The position numbers were made by a program, and so were the translations under genes. DNA of 64,000 nucleotides, from contig JBBPUQ010000006.1 of assembly GCA_038501195.1 (NCBI GenBank), positions 2,728,001 to 2,792,000 on the forward strand. The letters run 5' to 3'. This stretch comes from Nemania diffusa (Eukaryota; Ascomycota; Sordariomycetes; Xylariales; Xylariaceae). Below are positions 1 to 10,031 of this stretch, piece after piece (the first letter of the stretch is position 1; every line of letters begins with the position of its first letter). The notes beneath the pieces were generated by a model. That model saw only the letters and a program-made list of their open reading frames with translations. It was not told where the DNA came from and did no database searches.

Positions 1-2688
1 TATATATTTAAAAATAAATATATAAATAAAACTAGTAATATAAAGCTTGATTTAGTTTTTACTTAATAAACACTTTATTATTGTAATATATAAACTGTTT
101 TAATTTTTTTTGTATTTTAGCTATAATAAGCTGCAAATATTATTGCTTTTTGTAAAATTAAACAATTGTAAAAATTAAACACATTTTTTAACTTTTTTTT
201 ATTAAAAAGTATATAATTATACTACTAAACTATTAGTTTAATATATTTATATTTTAATTAATTAAATATATTAAAACAGCTTTAGTAATAGCTTTATTTT
301 TTTTAAAAACTATTATTTCTAACATTTTTATTACTATTATTTTTTAGTATAATTTATATATAAATAAAAATATTTTCAATAATAATTTTAACTTTTTAAT
401 ACTATAAAAAATATATAAAACTTAATAGTAGCTAATTTTATTTTAAACTAAAAATAGCTATATTAAAACTTAAAATTTAAAACTAAAAATTTATTAAAAC
501 TTATTAAGTAAAAAAATTAAACTAATTATATAAATAAATAAATAAAAACTTTATTAATTAACTTTTTTAACTATATTTTAATTAATTAAAAGCTTTATAA
601 AAAACAATAACTTTTAAAACATTAAAAAATATAAATTTTTAAAAAAATAAAGTTATAAATAAATAGTTAAAAATAACTTTTTTTTTTATTATTATTAATT
701 AATAAACATATTTTAATAATTAACTATTTAATATATAAAATAATAATAAAAACTTAGTTTTAGTTTATTTTTTTATTATTTTTAATAATATAATTAATTA
801 TTTTATTAAAATTTAATAACTGCTTTTTTTAATAATATAATTAGTTATTTTATTTAGTATAATTAAAAAGTTTAATTAAAATAATAATAAAAACTTAGTT
901 TTATTTTAACTTTTTATTATTATTAACAATATAATTAATTATTTTTTATTAAAACTTAATAACTTTATAAACTTTATATATTTAATACAATTAAAAAACT
1001 TAATTAAATTATTTATAAAATTATTTTTTAATTTAATATATTAAAAATATATATAATTTGTTTTAATTTTTTAATTAATATAATAATATATTATATAAAT
1101 CAATCTTTTTTATATTTTAGTTATAACAAGCTATAAATATTATTATTAACAATTATTATTAACTTTAAATATAACAACTTTAGCAGTTTTTTATATTTAT
1201 ATTTTTATTTTTTTTAAAAAATATATTTTTTTCTTTTTAAATATATATTTGTAATACTTTTTGTAATAGCTATAGTTTTTATATCAATTTTGCTTAATTA
1301 AATATTTGTTATATTTATTTTAAATAATATAAATCAAACTTGCTTTTTTATAATAGATTTAGTTTTGTTTTAACTAAATATTTAATTAACTAAATATTTA
1401 AATAAAATATATATATAGTTACAACTACTATTAGTATTATTATTATTGTTTGTTTTGTTGCTATTTTTGTTATTTTTAGTTTTACTTTTATATTTAATAT
1501 TATTAGCGTTTTTATTTTTGTTATTATTTTTTTTTAAGTTGTTATTATTATTACTATTATTTTAGCTTTAAAGCAAATAAATAAATTTTAAAACAGAAAA
1601 TTGTTTTTATTTTATTAATAAAAGCTATAAAAAATATATATATTATTTACTTTTAAATATTATTATATAAAACTTATAGCTGTTTTAATATATTTAAATA
1701 TATTAAACTTTTTAATATATTTTAAAATTTTTTTTTTTTTGTTTATATTTTAATATTTAAAAACATCTACTAACTTTTTTTTAATTTATAAATAATAATT
1801 TAAATATTTATTAAATATAATAAGTACTATAGAAATAGTAAAATAAACTAGTTTGTAATAGTATAGTTTTAGCTAATTTTTATATTTTAATAAATCTGAA
1901 ATTTTAAAAAAAAAAACGATAATATAAAATAAAAAACTAGAAAATAATCTAAAAACTTTTTATATAAATTTTATAATATATAAATATATATAATAAATAA
2001 AATATATATAGTTTTATATAAATAACAATTAAAAATATATAAATAATATTTATATTTATAATATAAAATTTTTTTTATTTTTTATAAATTAAAAAAGTTA
2101 TAGTTATATTTAAGCTACATTTTTTATTACTTTAAGTTTTTGTAATAATTAAACAAAAAAAGCTATAAATTATTAAGTAAACTTTTTTTTACTGTTTAAG
2201 TTATTTTTGCTACAACTTTTTTGTTTTAATTTATATTTTTATTTATATTTAATTAAATATTAATATATTTTTATAACTAAAGCAAAAAATATATAAAAGT
2301 TAATAAAAAACAAAAAAAAATAAAAAGAAATAAAAAAAAGCAAATAAAAGCAGAAAAAAATATTAATTAGTTATTATATTGATATAACTTTTTTATTTAA
2401 AGCTTTTTTTTTTTATTTTTAGTTTTGCTTTTTTATATTACAATATTATTTTTATTTAAAGCTTTTTTTTTAGCTTTGCTTTTTTATACTATAATATTAT
2501 TTTTATTTTTAGCTATTATTGTTATATTGATATAACTTTACTAATATAATTTTTTTATTTAAAGCTTTTTTTTTTTATTTTTAGCTTTGCTTTTTTATTT
2601 TTTTTTGTTTTAACTATTTATTTAATTACTACTACAATATATAAACTAGGTCTGCTGTTAAAAGCAATTATAATATTAAAGTGTAAGA

Positions 2689-2793
2689 TTTAAAAAATAA
2701 AAAATATAAAGCTTAAAATAAAAAATATAAAGCTTAAAATAAAAAGTATAAAGTTTAAAATAAAAAATATAAAACTTAAAATAAAGAATATAA
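2689..2793. repeat. 21-bp tandem repeat, about 5 copies
   Basis: A unit of the form GCTTAAAATAAAAAATATAAA recurs every 21 bp, with starts near 2690, 2711, 2732, 2753 and 2774. Copies differ mainly by single transitions (GCTT, GTTT and ACTT at the unit start), which fits RIP-type decay of an originally more uniform array. Confidence 0.8.
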
Positions 2794-3214
2794 TACTAAC
2801 TATAATAGTTATAATAATTTAAAAGCTTTAAATTTAAGTTTTAAAAACAAACTATTTAATACTGTTAATAAAAAGCTATTTAATATTGTTAATAAAAAGC
2901 TAATTAGTTTAAATATAAAAAAACTAATTTAAAAAAAAAACAACTAGATATAAAATAACTATAGCTATATATAAATAAAAAAAAAAAAACACGATTTAAA
3001 TCTAATTTATATAATTTGAAAGCTTTATAAACTTTTAAAAGTTTATTTGTTTATAACAACTTAAAAAAAAATATTTTACAAATATTAAAACAATTTTAAA
3101 AAATCTAGCTTATTATTTTATATTAAAAAAAAAATACGAAAATAATATATTAAAAAGTTATTAAAATATTTATTAACTTTTTTTAATTATATTAAAAATT
3201 AAAATTAAGTTAAA

Positions 3215-3340
3215 TATTAAAACTAAACTAAAAACTAAAATTAAAAATATTAAAACTAAACTAAAAACTAAAATTAAAAATATTAAAATTAAATTAAATA
3301 TTAAAATTAAATTAAATATTAAAATCAATTAATTAAATAT
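3215..3340. repeat. 33-bp then 18-bp tandem repeats
   Basis: The unit beginning TATTAAAACTAAACTA recurs at 3215, 3248 and 3281 (33 bp). From 3281 the period changes to 18 bp (TATTAAAATTAAATTAAA, at 3281, 3299 and 3317). The shorter unit looks like an internal deletion derivative of the longer one. Confidence 0.7.
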
Positions 3341-4896
3341 TACAATTAAACAGCGTTTTAACTATAATTAAACTTTAGTTTTTTTACTTTTTTTTTTAAT
3401 GCAATATATAACTATATAAGCTTTATTTTTAATAACAATAATTATATTATTGCAAATTATATAAAAAATAACTTATTTTTAAATTTTAATTATATAAACT
3501 TTATAAAACAATATATAGTTTTAGTTATTTTTGTTTTATTAAAATAATAATTATATATTTAATATAATTAATATAATTTTAAAGCTAAAAAATTTAAATT
3601 AAAATAACTTTTTTATATTTTAATAAACTATATAATAATTTATATTTTTTATAATATAAACATTTTAAATTATATAAATCGATTTAATAAATTATAGCAA
3701 ATTATTAATAATAATAATATATAGTTTTAAAAACTTTTTAAAATATTATAAACTAATATTTATTTAAGTTTTATTAAAAAGCTTTTATTATAATAAAAGC
3801 TATAATTGTTAAATTAATTTTAAAGTTGAATTTTTTATATTTATAATAAATACTTTATATAAAAATATTGCTAATTTAATTATTGTTTATATAATAAATT
3901 ATATAGCATTTTATTTTAAATTATTTAAAATTATAATATTAATTAAATTAAGTTTAATATATATTTAATAATTTTATTAATTAATTATTATAAAAAAAAA
4001 GTTTTTTATTTATTTTATAAATAAAATATTTTTTTTATTTAATTAATATTTTAAAATTATAATATTATTTTTAATTAAATAAAAATATAAATCAAAATAT
4101 TAAAAAAATGCAATCAAGTTATAATAATATTAAATATTAATAAAAAAAATCTAATACTTAAATAGTTTTTATATAAAATTATATATTAGTTATATTTTAA
4201 GCTATAATAATTAAAAGCTAAAGTTTTAAATTTAAATATAAATAAATTATATTTTAAAGTTAATTTTAATTAAATATATTTTTTTTTAGTTTTTTTTATA
4301 AACTATTTAATAAAAACAATTATTAAAAGTTATTTTTAATATAATATTGCAATAAAAATAAAATATTAAAATATTATTAATAATTAAAATTTTAATTATA
4401 TTTTTAGTTAAAATTTAAAATATTTAATTATAAAATTTATTATTATAATAATTAATTATAAATAAAGCAAATATAATACTAATATTATATAAAATATAAA
4501 TGTAGCTATTTAATTAATTTTATAAAATAGTATATTTGCTACTTTTTATAATATAATAAGTAATAAAATCTAAAAAATTAAATTATAATTAAAAAAAATT
4601 AAATATTTACTACAATAATTTATATATAATATTTTATTATTAATTAAACTATAAATTAATAATAAAATATATAACTTTTTATATTTAGTTTATTATATAT
4701 TTTAGTTATTAATAAACTTATATATATATTATATAGTTAATTATTATTATTTAAATATAACATTTAATTATAAATTATATTTAAAAAAGTTTTTTTTAAA
4801 TAAAACTTGTTATTTTTATAAAAACTATAAATATTTTAAAAATATTAAAATATATAATTACAATATAAAAAATTATTAAAATATATTTTTATATTT

Positions 4897-5494
4897 TTAT
4901 AAAAATTATAAAACTATTTTTATAAAAAAAAGTTATTTTAAATAGTATAAATAAATTATATATTTTAAAAAAAAATTGTTTTTTTATAATATATATAAAA
5001 CTATTTTTATATAAAAAAATAATTTTAAACAGTATAAATAAACTATATATTTTAAAAAAAAACTATTTTTTTATAATATATATAAAGCTATTTTTATATA
5101 AAAAAATAATTTTAAATAATATAAACAAGTTATATATTTTAAAAAAAAACTGTTTTTTTATAATATATATAAAGCTGCTTTTATATAAAAAAGTAGTTTT
5201 AAATAATATAAATAAACTATATATTTTAAAAAAAAACTATTTTTTTATAATATATATAAAGCTACTTTTATAAAAAAAAATATTTTTAAATAATATAAAT
5301 AAACTATATATTTTAAAAAAAAACTATTTTTTTATAATATATATAAAATTACTTTTATATAAAAAAGTAATTTTAAATAATATAAATAAACTATATATTT
5401 TAAAAAAAAACTATTTATTTATAATATATATAAAACTATTTTTATAAAAAAAAATAAACTTAAATAATATAAATAAACTATATATTTAAAAAAA
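4897..5494. repeat. 87-bp tandem repeat array, about 7 copies
   Basis: The anchor TTATAATATATATAAA recurs at 4984, 5071, 5158, 5245, 5332 and 5419, exactly 87 bp apart, with a weaker first copy near 4897. Each unit has an A/T palindromic core (CTATTTTTATATAAAAAAATA-like) followed by an ATAAACTATATATTTTAAA segment. Copies differ by a few substitutions, almost all A/G or C/T transitions. No frame is open across it. Confidence 0.85.
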
Positions 5495-6399
5495 TAGCTA
5501 ATTAATTTAATTAAATAATATAAACTAAATATAAATATAAAACTAAAGTTATATATAAAAAAATTAAATTTAAATTTAAATTTAAAATTTTTAATTTATA
5601 AATAGTTATTTTTAATATAATAAAAGTTTAAAATTAATTTTATAAATTTAATATTTAGTTTTTTTTTTATTATAAAATTAATTTTATTTAATTTTAATAA
5701 ATTATTATAAATTTATTATTTATATATTTTAATTAATAAAACTAAATAATAAATAAATAATAAAATTAAATAAATTAATTTATATTAAAATTTAAAAATT
5801 ATTTTTATAATTATTTAAATTTTTTTATATATAATATTTTAATAATATTAAATTTTTAATAAAAATTTTTTATATAATATATATTTTATAATTTAGTTAT
5901 TAAAAAAACAATTTTTAAACAAAAATTTATTTATTTTAAAATAAAAAATATTAAAATTTATAATATATATTATTTAATAATAACTAAATATTATAAATAT
6001 AAATAAATTTATTTTTAAAATGTTATAATATAGTTTTTAAATTTAAATAAATTAAAAAGTATTTTTAATTAAATATTAAATTAATATTATTTATTAAATA
6101 AAAAATAAAATTAATAAAATATAGCTATTATAAATATAAAATTAAAAAAATTTAATTTAAATATAAAAAATTATTATTTAAGTTTATTTAAAAAAATTTT
6201 AAAAATATAAATATTATAAAATAATTATAAAATTAAATATTAATTAAATTAATAATAATATATATATTTAAAAATAGTTTTATTTTAAAACTAGTTATAT
6301 ATATTTTATAAAATAAAAATAAAAGCTTAAATAATAAAAATATTAAAATATAACTAACTTTAAAATTTTATAACTAAATAACGTTTTTGTATGTAAAGC

Positions 6400-6438
6400 A
6401 AACTCTTGCAGTAAACTCTCGCAGCAAACTCTCACAAC
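6400..6438. repeat. Triple 13-bp repeat at the AT-block junction
   Basis: Three consecutive 13-mers of the form AAACTCTYGCAGY (6400, 6413, 6426) stand exactly where composition switches from extreme AT to normal. It may be an end of an inserted element or a slippage product; I recognise no named terminus. Confidence 0.6.
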
Positions 6439-6495
6439 ATGTGTTTAGAGCTGAGATCTTGCTAAAAATGGAAAATCAAGCCTCCAGCGGTTAAG

Positions 6496-7779
6496 GTGGT
6501 ACTCGATCGGGATTGGCAAGGCGTGCGCGAGATCCCCTATGATTACCTAGTCGTAGCCACCGGGACGAAGTTACGGGCACCAGGCACCATGCAGGACGAC
6601 GAGAAACCACTTTCCGTAAAGTACCTGCAGGGCTACCAGCAGCGTCTCAAGGAAGCCAAGTCCATCGCCATCGTAGGTGGCGGCGCCGTCGGCGTGCAGA
6701 TGGCGACGGACCTCAAGGAGATCTACCCCGACAAGGAGATCACGCTGGTGCACTCGCGGACCCAGCTGATGCCGCTGTACCACAAGAAGCTGGACGAGAT
6801 CATTAAGGCGAGGTGCGAGGAACTGGGCGTTAAGTGAGTTTTCATTTTTTTCGCATGGCGATTTCGTAACGGCCGCTCCTGCAAGATCTGCCCATCTGAC
6901 CCATTTGCTCGCAGGCTCGTGCTGGGGTCACGCGTCAACATCCCAGCGGACGAATTCCAGCAAGAAAACACATCGGGGAAGCCCATCGTCATATCCTTGC
7001 AGAACGGCGAAACACTGCAGGCCGACGTCGTCATCCCGGCAACCGGGCAGACGCCCAACACGCAATTTCTCTCGACGCTCCCGGCCTCGTCGGAAGACTC
7101 CCTCATTAACCCCGCGAATGGGTTCATCCGCGTGAAGCCGACACTGCAGTTCCAAGACCCGAAGTACCCGAATCTATTCGCCGTCGGCGACGTAGCGGAT
7201 AGTGGCGCGCACAAGGCGGCGAGACCCGGTGCCGCGCAAGCAAAAGTTGGTAAGTAATTTCCAGTGTCCCTCTTTGCTGTTTGTCGGGCCAAAATTATGT
7301 CCCGGAAGCTTTCCACGTGCCCGAAACATCTACGAACCACATCAAAAATGACGAGGACTGACCGAGCTCTGCAGTGGCCAACAACATTCTGGCCATGATT
7401 GAAGGCCGCGATGCCACCCAAAATCTAGAGGTAGCGCCGCCGGCGATTCACTTGACACTAGGGCTGGTAAGCTTCACGCGGTGCCGATCACCCGCGCTCA
7501 CGTTTCTCGTTCACGTGGCGTCGTCTTGCTGACTTGATAATGCGCGCAGACGAAGAATCTGGTCTTCGCTAATCCAGACCCCGGCGAGACTGAACCTTGG
7601 ATTAAGCACAGAGACGAGTGAGTCAATAGGTCCCTCCCGCGCAGGGAAACGCCCGAGGGATAGAGCCTGCTAAGAATAACTACTGACAATCTAATAGCGG
7701 CAAGGCGGATATGGGCATTGATGGAGTCTGGGGCCGACGTGGTGTCCAAGTAAAGAGCGCCAGCGAATACCACCTATAG
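6496..7779 (+). pseudogene. 5'-truncated AIF/FSP1-like FAD/NAD(P)H oxidoreductase
   Basis: This is the C-terminal two-thirds of a pyridine-nucleotide-disulfide oxidoreductase of the AIF/AMID/FSP1-like group, which passes electrons from NAD(P)H through FAD. Five exons are inferred: up to 6833, 6915-7249, 7375-7466, 7550-7617 and 7698-7779, with GT-AG introns keeping one frame. Visible are PYDYLVVATG (end of the first FAD segment), the NAD-binding Rossmann motif IAIVGGGAVGVQ, and LFAVGDVAD, the second FAD-contacting motif, close to the C-terminus. The N-terminal dinucleotide-binding motif (about 80-100 residues in relatives) is absent: reading left, the frame meets a stop at 6463 and then the AT block. 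The only in-frame start before the NAD motif is ATG at 6589. I infer truncation by transposon or RIP activity. The downstream frame is clean, so loss is recent or a shortened protein is made. Confidence 0.7.
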
Positions 7780-8212
7780 TCAACTAGTTGATACTACCAA
7801 TTCATGTCTTGGGTTTAGAGAGTACTACTCCCTTGAGGAGTCTCACTAAGTATAAAAAATTGCGAGGGATATAAGTGGACTCGATCCCTACTAGACTAGT
7901 ATTGGGCTAACAAAAGGTGTTACCCCGGAGATATTATAAATGAGCAAGAATGCTAGACAAATAAGAAGAATACAGTAGAAAAACGACAACGGGGAAGAGA
8001 AGTGTATTTTTGTCCCAAATGCAAATTGCAAATGCTCTATTTATTGATATTGTAGCAAGTAATGGACATATGAAGAATGGGTCCTGTACTCTATCAAACC
8101 CACAACCCTACCCATCGTGAGAGCTTTACTCACTTCCAACAGAAAAAAAGAGTCTAAAAATTAGCCATCTTCGCATAGGAGAAGGCAGAGAATGGGAAAT
8201 CAGACATAAAAA
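7780..8212. other. Intergenic, no gene seen
   Basis: Moderately AT-rich spacer between the truncated oxidoreductase and tRNA-His. No coding frame, repeat or RNA structure could be supported. Confidence 0.6.
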
Positions 8213-8284
8213 TGTCGTCAAAGAGAATCGAACTCTTGTCTGCACGGCCACAACGTGCCGTACTAACCACTATACTATGACGAC
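8213..8284 (-). tRNA. tRNA-His (GTG)
   Basis: Read on the minus strand this folds as a complete cloverleaf of 72 nt. The acceptor stem GTCGTCA/TGACGAC pairs at all 7 positions, the D arm is GTAT..GTAC, the anticodon stem is GCACG/CGTGC with loop TTGTGGC giving anticodon GTG, and the T arm is AAGAG-TTCGATT-CTCTT. The discriminator base is A, as in eukaryotic tRNA-His, and a run of five T follows immediately as a Pol III terminator. There is no intron. The A and B box regions (GGTTAGTAC-like and GTTCGATTC) are present. It stands alone, about 430 bp from the truncated oxidoreductase. Confidence 0.93.
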
Positions 8285-9689
8285 TTGGCCTGTTCAAGTA
8301 CGGAATGAAAATATGGTAAGAAAGTACTTTAGCATACACGAGTATTGCGCTAAAACAAATAGGGTCGGTATCGTGACAAACGATATATTATTATACTTGT
8401 GTTTTGTAGATACCGGGCAACTGGCAACGTAATATGATGGAGCGAAAAGGGCAGGGGGAAACCCTGGATTTAGAAACAAACAAATCTAAACTGATGTAAA
8501 GTTGCATGTGTTGTTAAACAAGCATCAGAAAAGTAGACGATCTATCACATATTGGACCTTTTAATCGATTATTTAGCTCATCAATAGAATCATGTTACAA
8601 AAATCAATGGTCATGATTTGTATCAGTAGTATTTGAATGACTCGAGCTACTTCACTAGCCTGAGTCTGCTAATATCTCCCCTACACACACCGTTCATTCA
8701 TCTCAACCACAACATAAAATCCATCCGCGATTCAGAAAGGTATGAAAAATGTGGCGAGAGCCCAGAAGTGTTTAGTAGAATGGCCAAAAGCCAACAAAGA
8801 TCCCTCACAGAATGTGAGTGTACGATATATCCTTCATTTCACAGCGTAGTATTGTTTGTTTCCTCTTCCACTCGCAAGGTGACCTCAATCATCCTCGGCC
8901 GGCGAGCATCTCAACAACAGGGTATCTCAACAACGCGAAGGCACGTAAAAAAGTAGTGCAAAAAGTGCAAAAGGGTAAAAGGTGCCTTCGTGGACCCCTA
9001 TCGCGTTGTTCATTGCTGAAGTTGCGATAAGGGCTGGGTGAAAAATAAAAGGGAGGTTAGAAGCGAAGAAAGTGAGGACTAGCCGGTAGCATGTGCACCC
9101 GTATCAACTTGCGAGCGAGATCCTGGGTCCAGCATCACTCCGTTAGGTGAAAGTTGGTAGAGAGGCCGAAGAGGTAATTATACCAAAGCCATGGCAGAGC
9201 ATCGAAAGAATGCACTGGAGTTGAAAACTATGACTAGGTAAACTGGCAGCTCTACCTCAGGATATCGAGTCGCAGGAGGGTGAGACATGCATATTGCCGG
9301 TTTATTGAAACATTAACGGTGAATTTGGAGTAGCACCAAACACTCAACACCATTCAAGAAGAGTAGAAAAGTAAGGTTGTTGAGACCGACAAGTGGTGAT
9401 TACTTGGGCCATGAGCATGCGCTCACAGTGTGCAGAAATGAAAAGAGGTATCTTGTAATAGTTTCGCATTACTATTCGTTGCCGTGATTCGGGGATATCG
9501 TTGGATCGTCCGTGTTGTCGCGTGTGATTATAACCGGACAGCGCTGAACCCGGAGAGCGTTGGTTTTTGACAAAAGAAATGAAGGAATTGATGTTCGCAT
9601 CGACGAGTTCGGTATTGGCAGTAATTCTTTCGGTTGCATATCAGAGTGTCTGCTTCCTAGCAGATAATAGCCCAGACAGACTATTGTAT
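8285..9689. other. Intergenic, no gene seen
   Basis: Open frames of up to about 107 codons (for example 8633-8956) lack domains, signal peptides and plausible splice structure. The 3' end of this stretch is the probable 3' UTR of the GPI-type gene on the minus strand. Confidence 0.55.
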
Positions 9690-10031
9690 TTACATGAGAG
9701 CTGCTAGAATCATACCGGCCACGCCTGCAAAGCCGAAGGCGCTCAACGAACCAGCGCCGCTACCGTTGCCGTTGTCAATTGTTGGGCTGACGGTAGGCGC
9801 AGAACTGGTAGAAGACGCGCCGCCCTCGGCGGTCGTGGTGGTGAGAACCGTGGAGTAGCCAGTGCCAGTTGGCTGGTAGAAGGATGAAGTCGCGTTTGCG
9901 TATACGCTTGAAGTGGCAACCTTGGAGATGGTGACGTATTTTGTCATAGTCATAGTTGATGTCAAGGTGCTATCGTCGGCAACTGCCAGGAGGGGCAGAA
10001 GCGCGGTCGCGACAATGGTCATGAGCTGCAT
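9690..10031 (-). CDS. Small Ser/Thr-rich GPI-anchored-type cell-wall protein
   Basis: Single-exon protein of 113 aa. Residues 1-18 form a signal peptide (MQLMTIVATALLPLLAVA). Residues 19-85 are a Ser/Thr-rich region with TMTMTKYVTIS and STVLTTTTAEGG stretches typical of O-mannosylated fungal wall proteins. The C-terminus has a short polar spacer (NGNGSGAGS) followed by a hydrophobic tail (FGFAGVAGMILAALM), the layout of a GPI-attachment signal with a likely omega site in the NGSGAGS region. It has no Cys and no known catalytic domain. The product is expected at the plasma membrane or wall. I infer a structural or adhesive role from composition only. It is isolated, with about 4 kb of gene-poor sequence upstream. 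Confidence 0.75.
   Translation of the reverse strand: MQLMTIVATALLPLLAVADDSTLTSTMTMTKYVTISKVATSSVYANATSSFYQPTGTGYSTVLTTTTAEGGASSTSSAPTVSPTIDNGNGSGAGSLSAFGFAGVAGMILAALM

Larger units (their letters stand above)
1..6397. repeat. Extreme AT-rich, RIP-like gene-free block
   Basis: In the lines I counted about 2-12% of bases are G or C, against near-normal composition right of about 6400. Remaining C is mostly in CpT (AGCT, ACT); CpA and CpG are scarce, as expected if C has been converted to T on both strands by RIP. No open frame of useful length and no recognisable transposon protein was found. The block contains at least three tandem arrays (listed separately) and a duplicated T-rich segment around 2370-2610. 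It continues past the left edge. It could be a RIP-destroyed transposon nest, an AT isochore or pericentromeric DNA; the sequence alone does not decide. It is far poorer in G+C than the copia body at 50.6-56.1 kb, so it is either older or was processed more often. Confidence 0.85.

Noticed and set aside
2370..2610. Repeated T-rich segment considered as transposon terminal repeats
   Set aside because: The copies are direct, irregularly spaced and of low complexity, with no target duplication.
4897..5494. CRISPR-like array
   Set aside because: The whole 87-bp unit repeats without unique spacers, and the host is a eukaryote.
1..6397. Mitochondrial origin of the AT-rich left block
   Set aside because: No rRNA, tRNA or respiratory-chain coding sequence is visible and it is continuous with nuclear spliceosomal-intron genes; RIP explains the composition better.
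8633..8956. 107-codon plus-strand frame
   Set aside because: No domain or bias; AT-leaning random sequence gives such frames.
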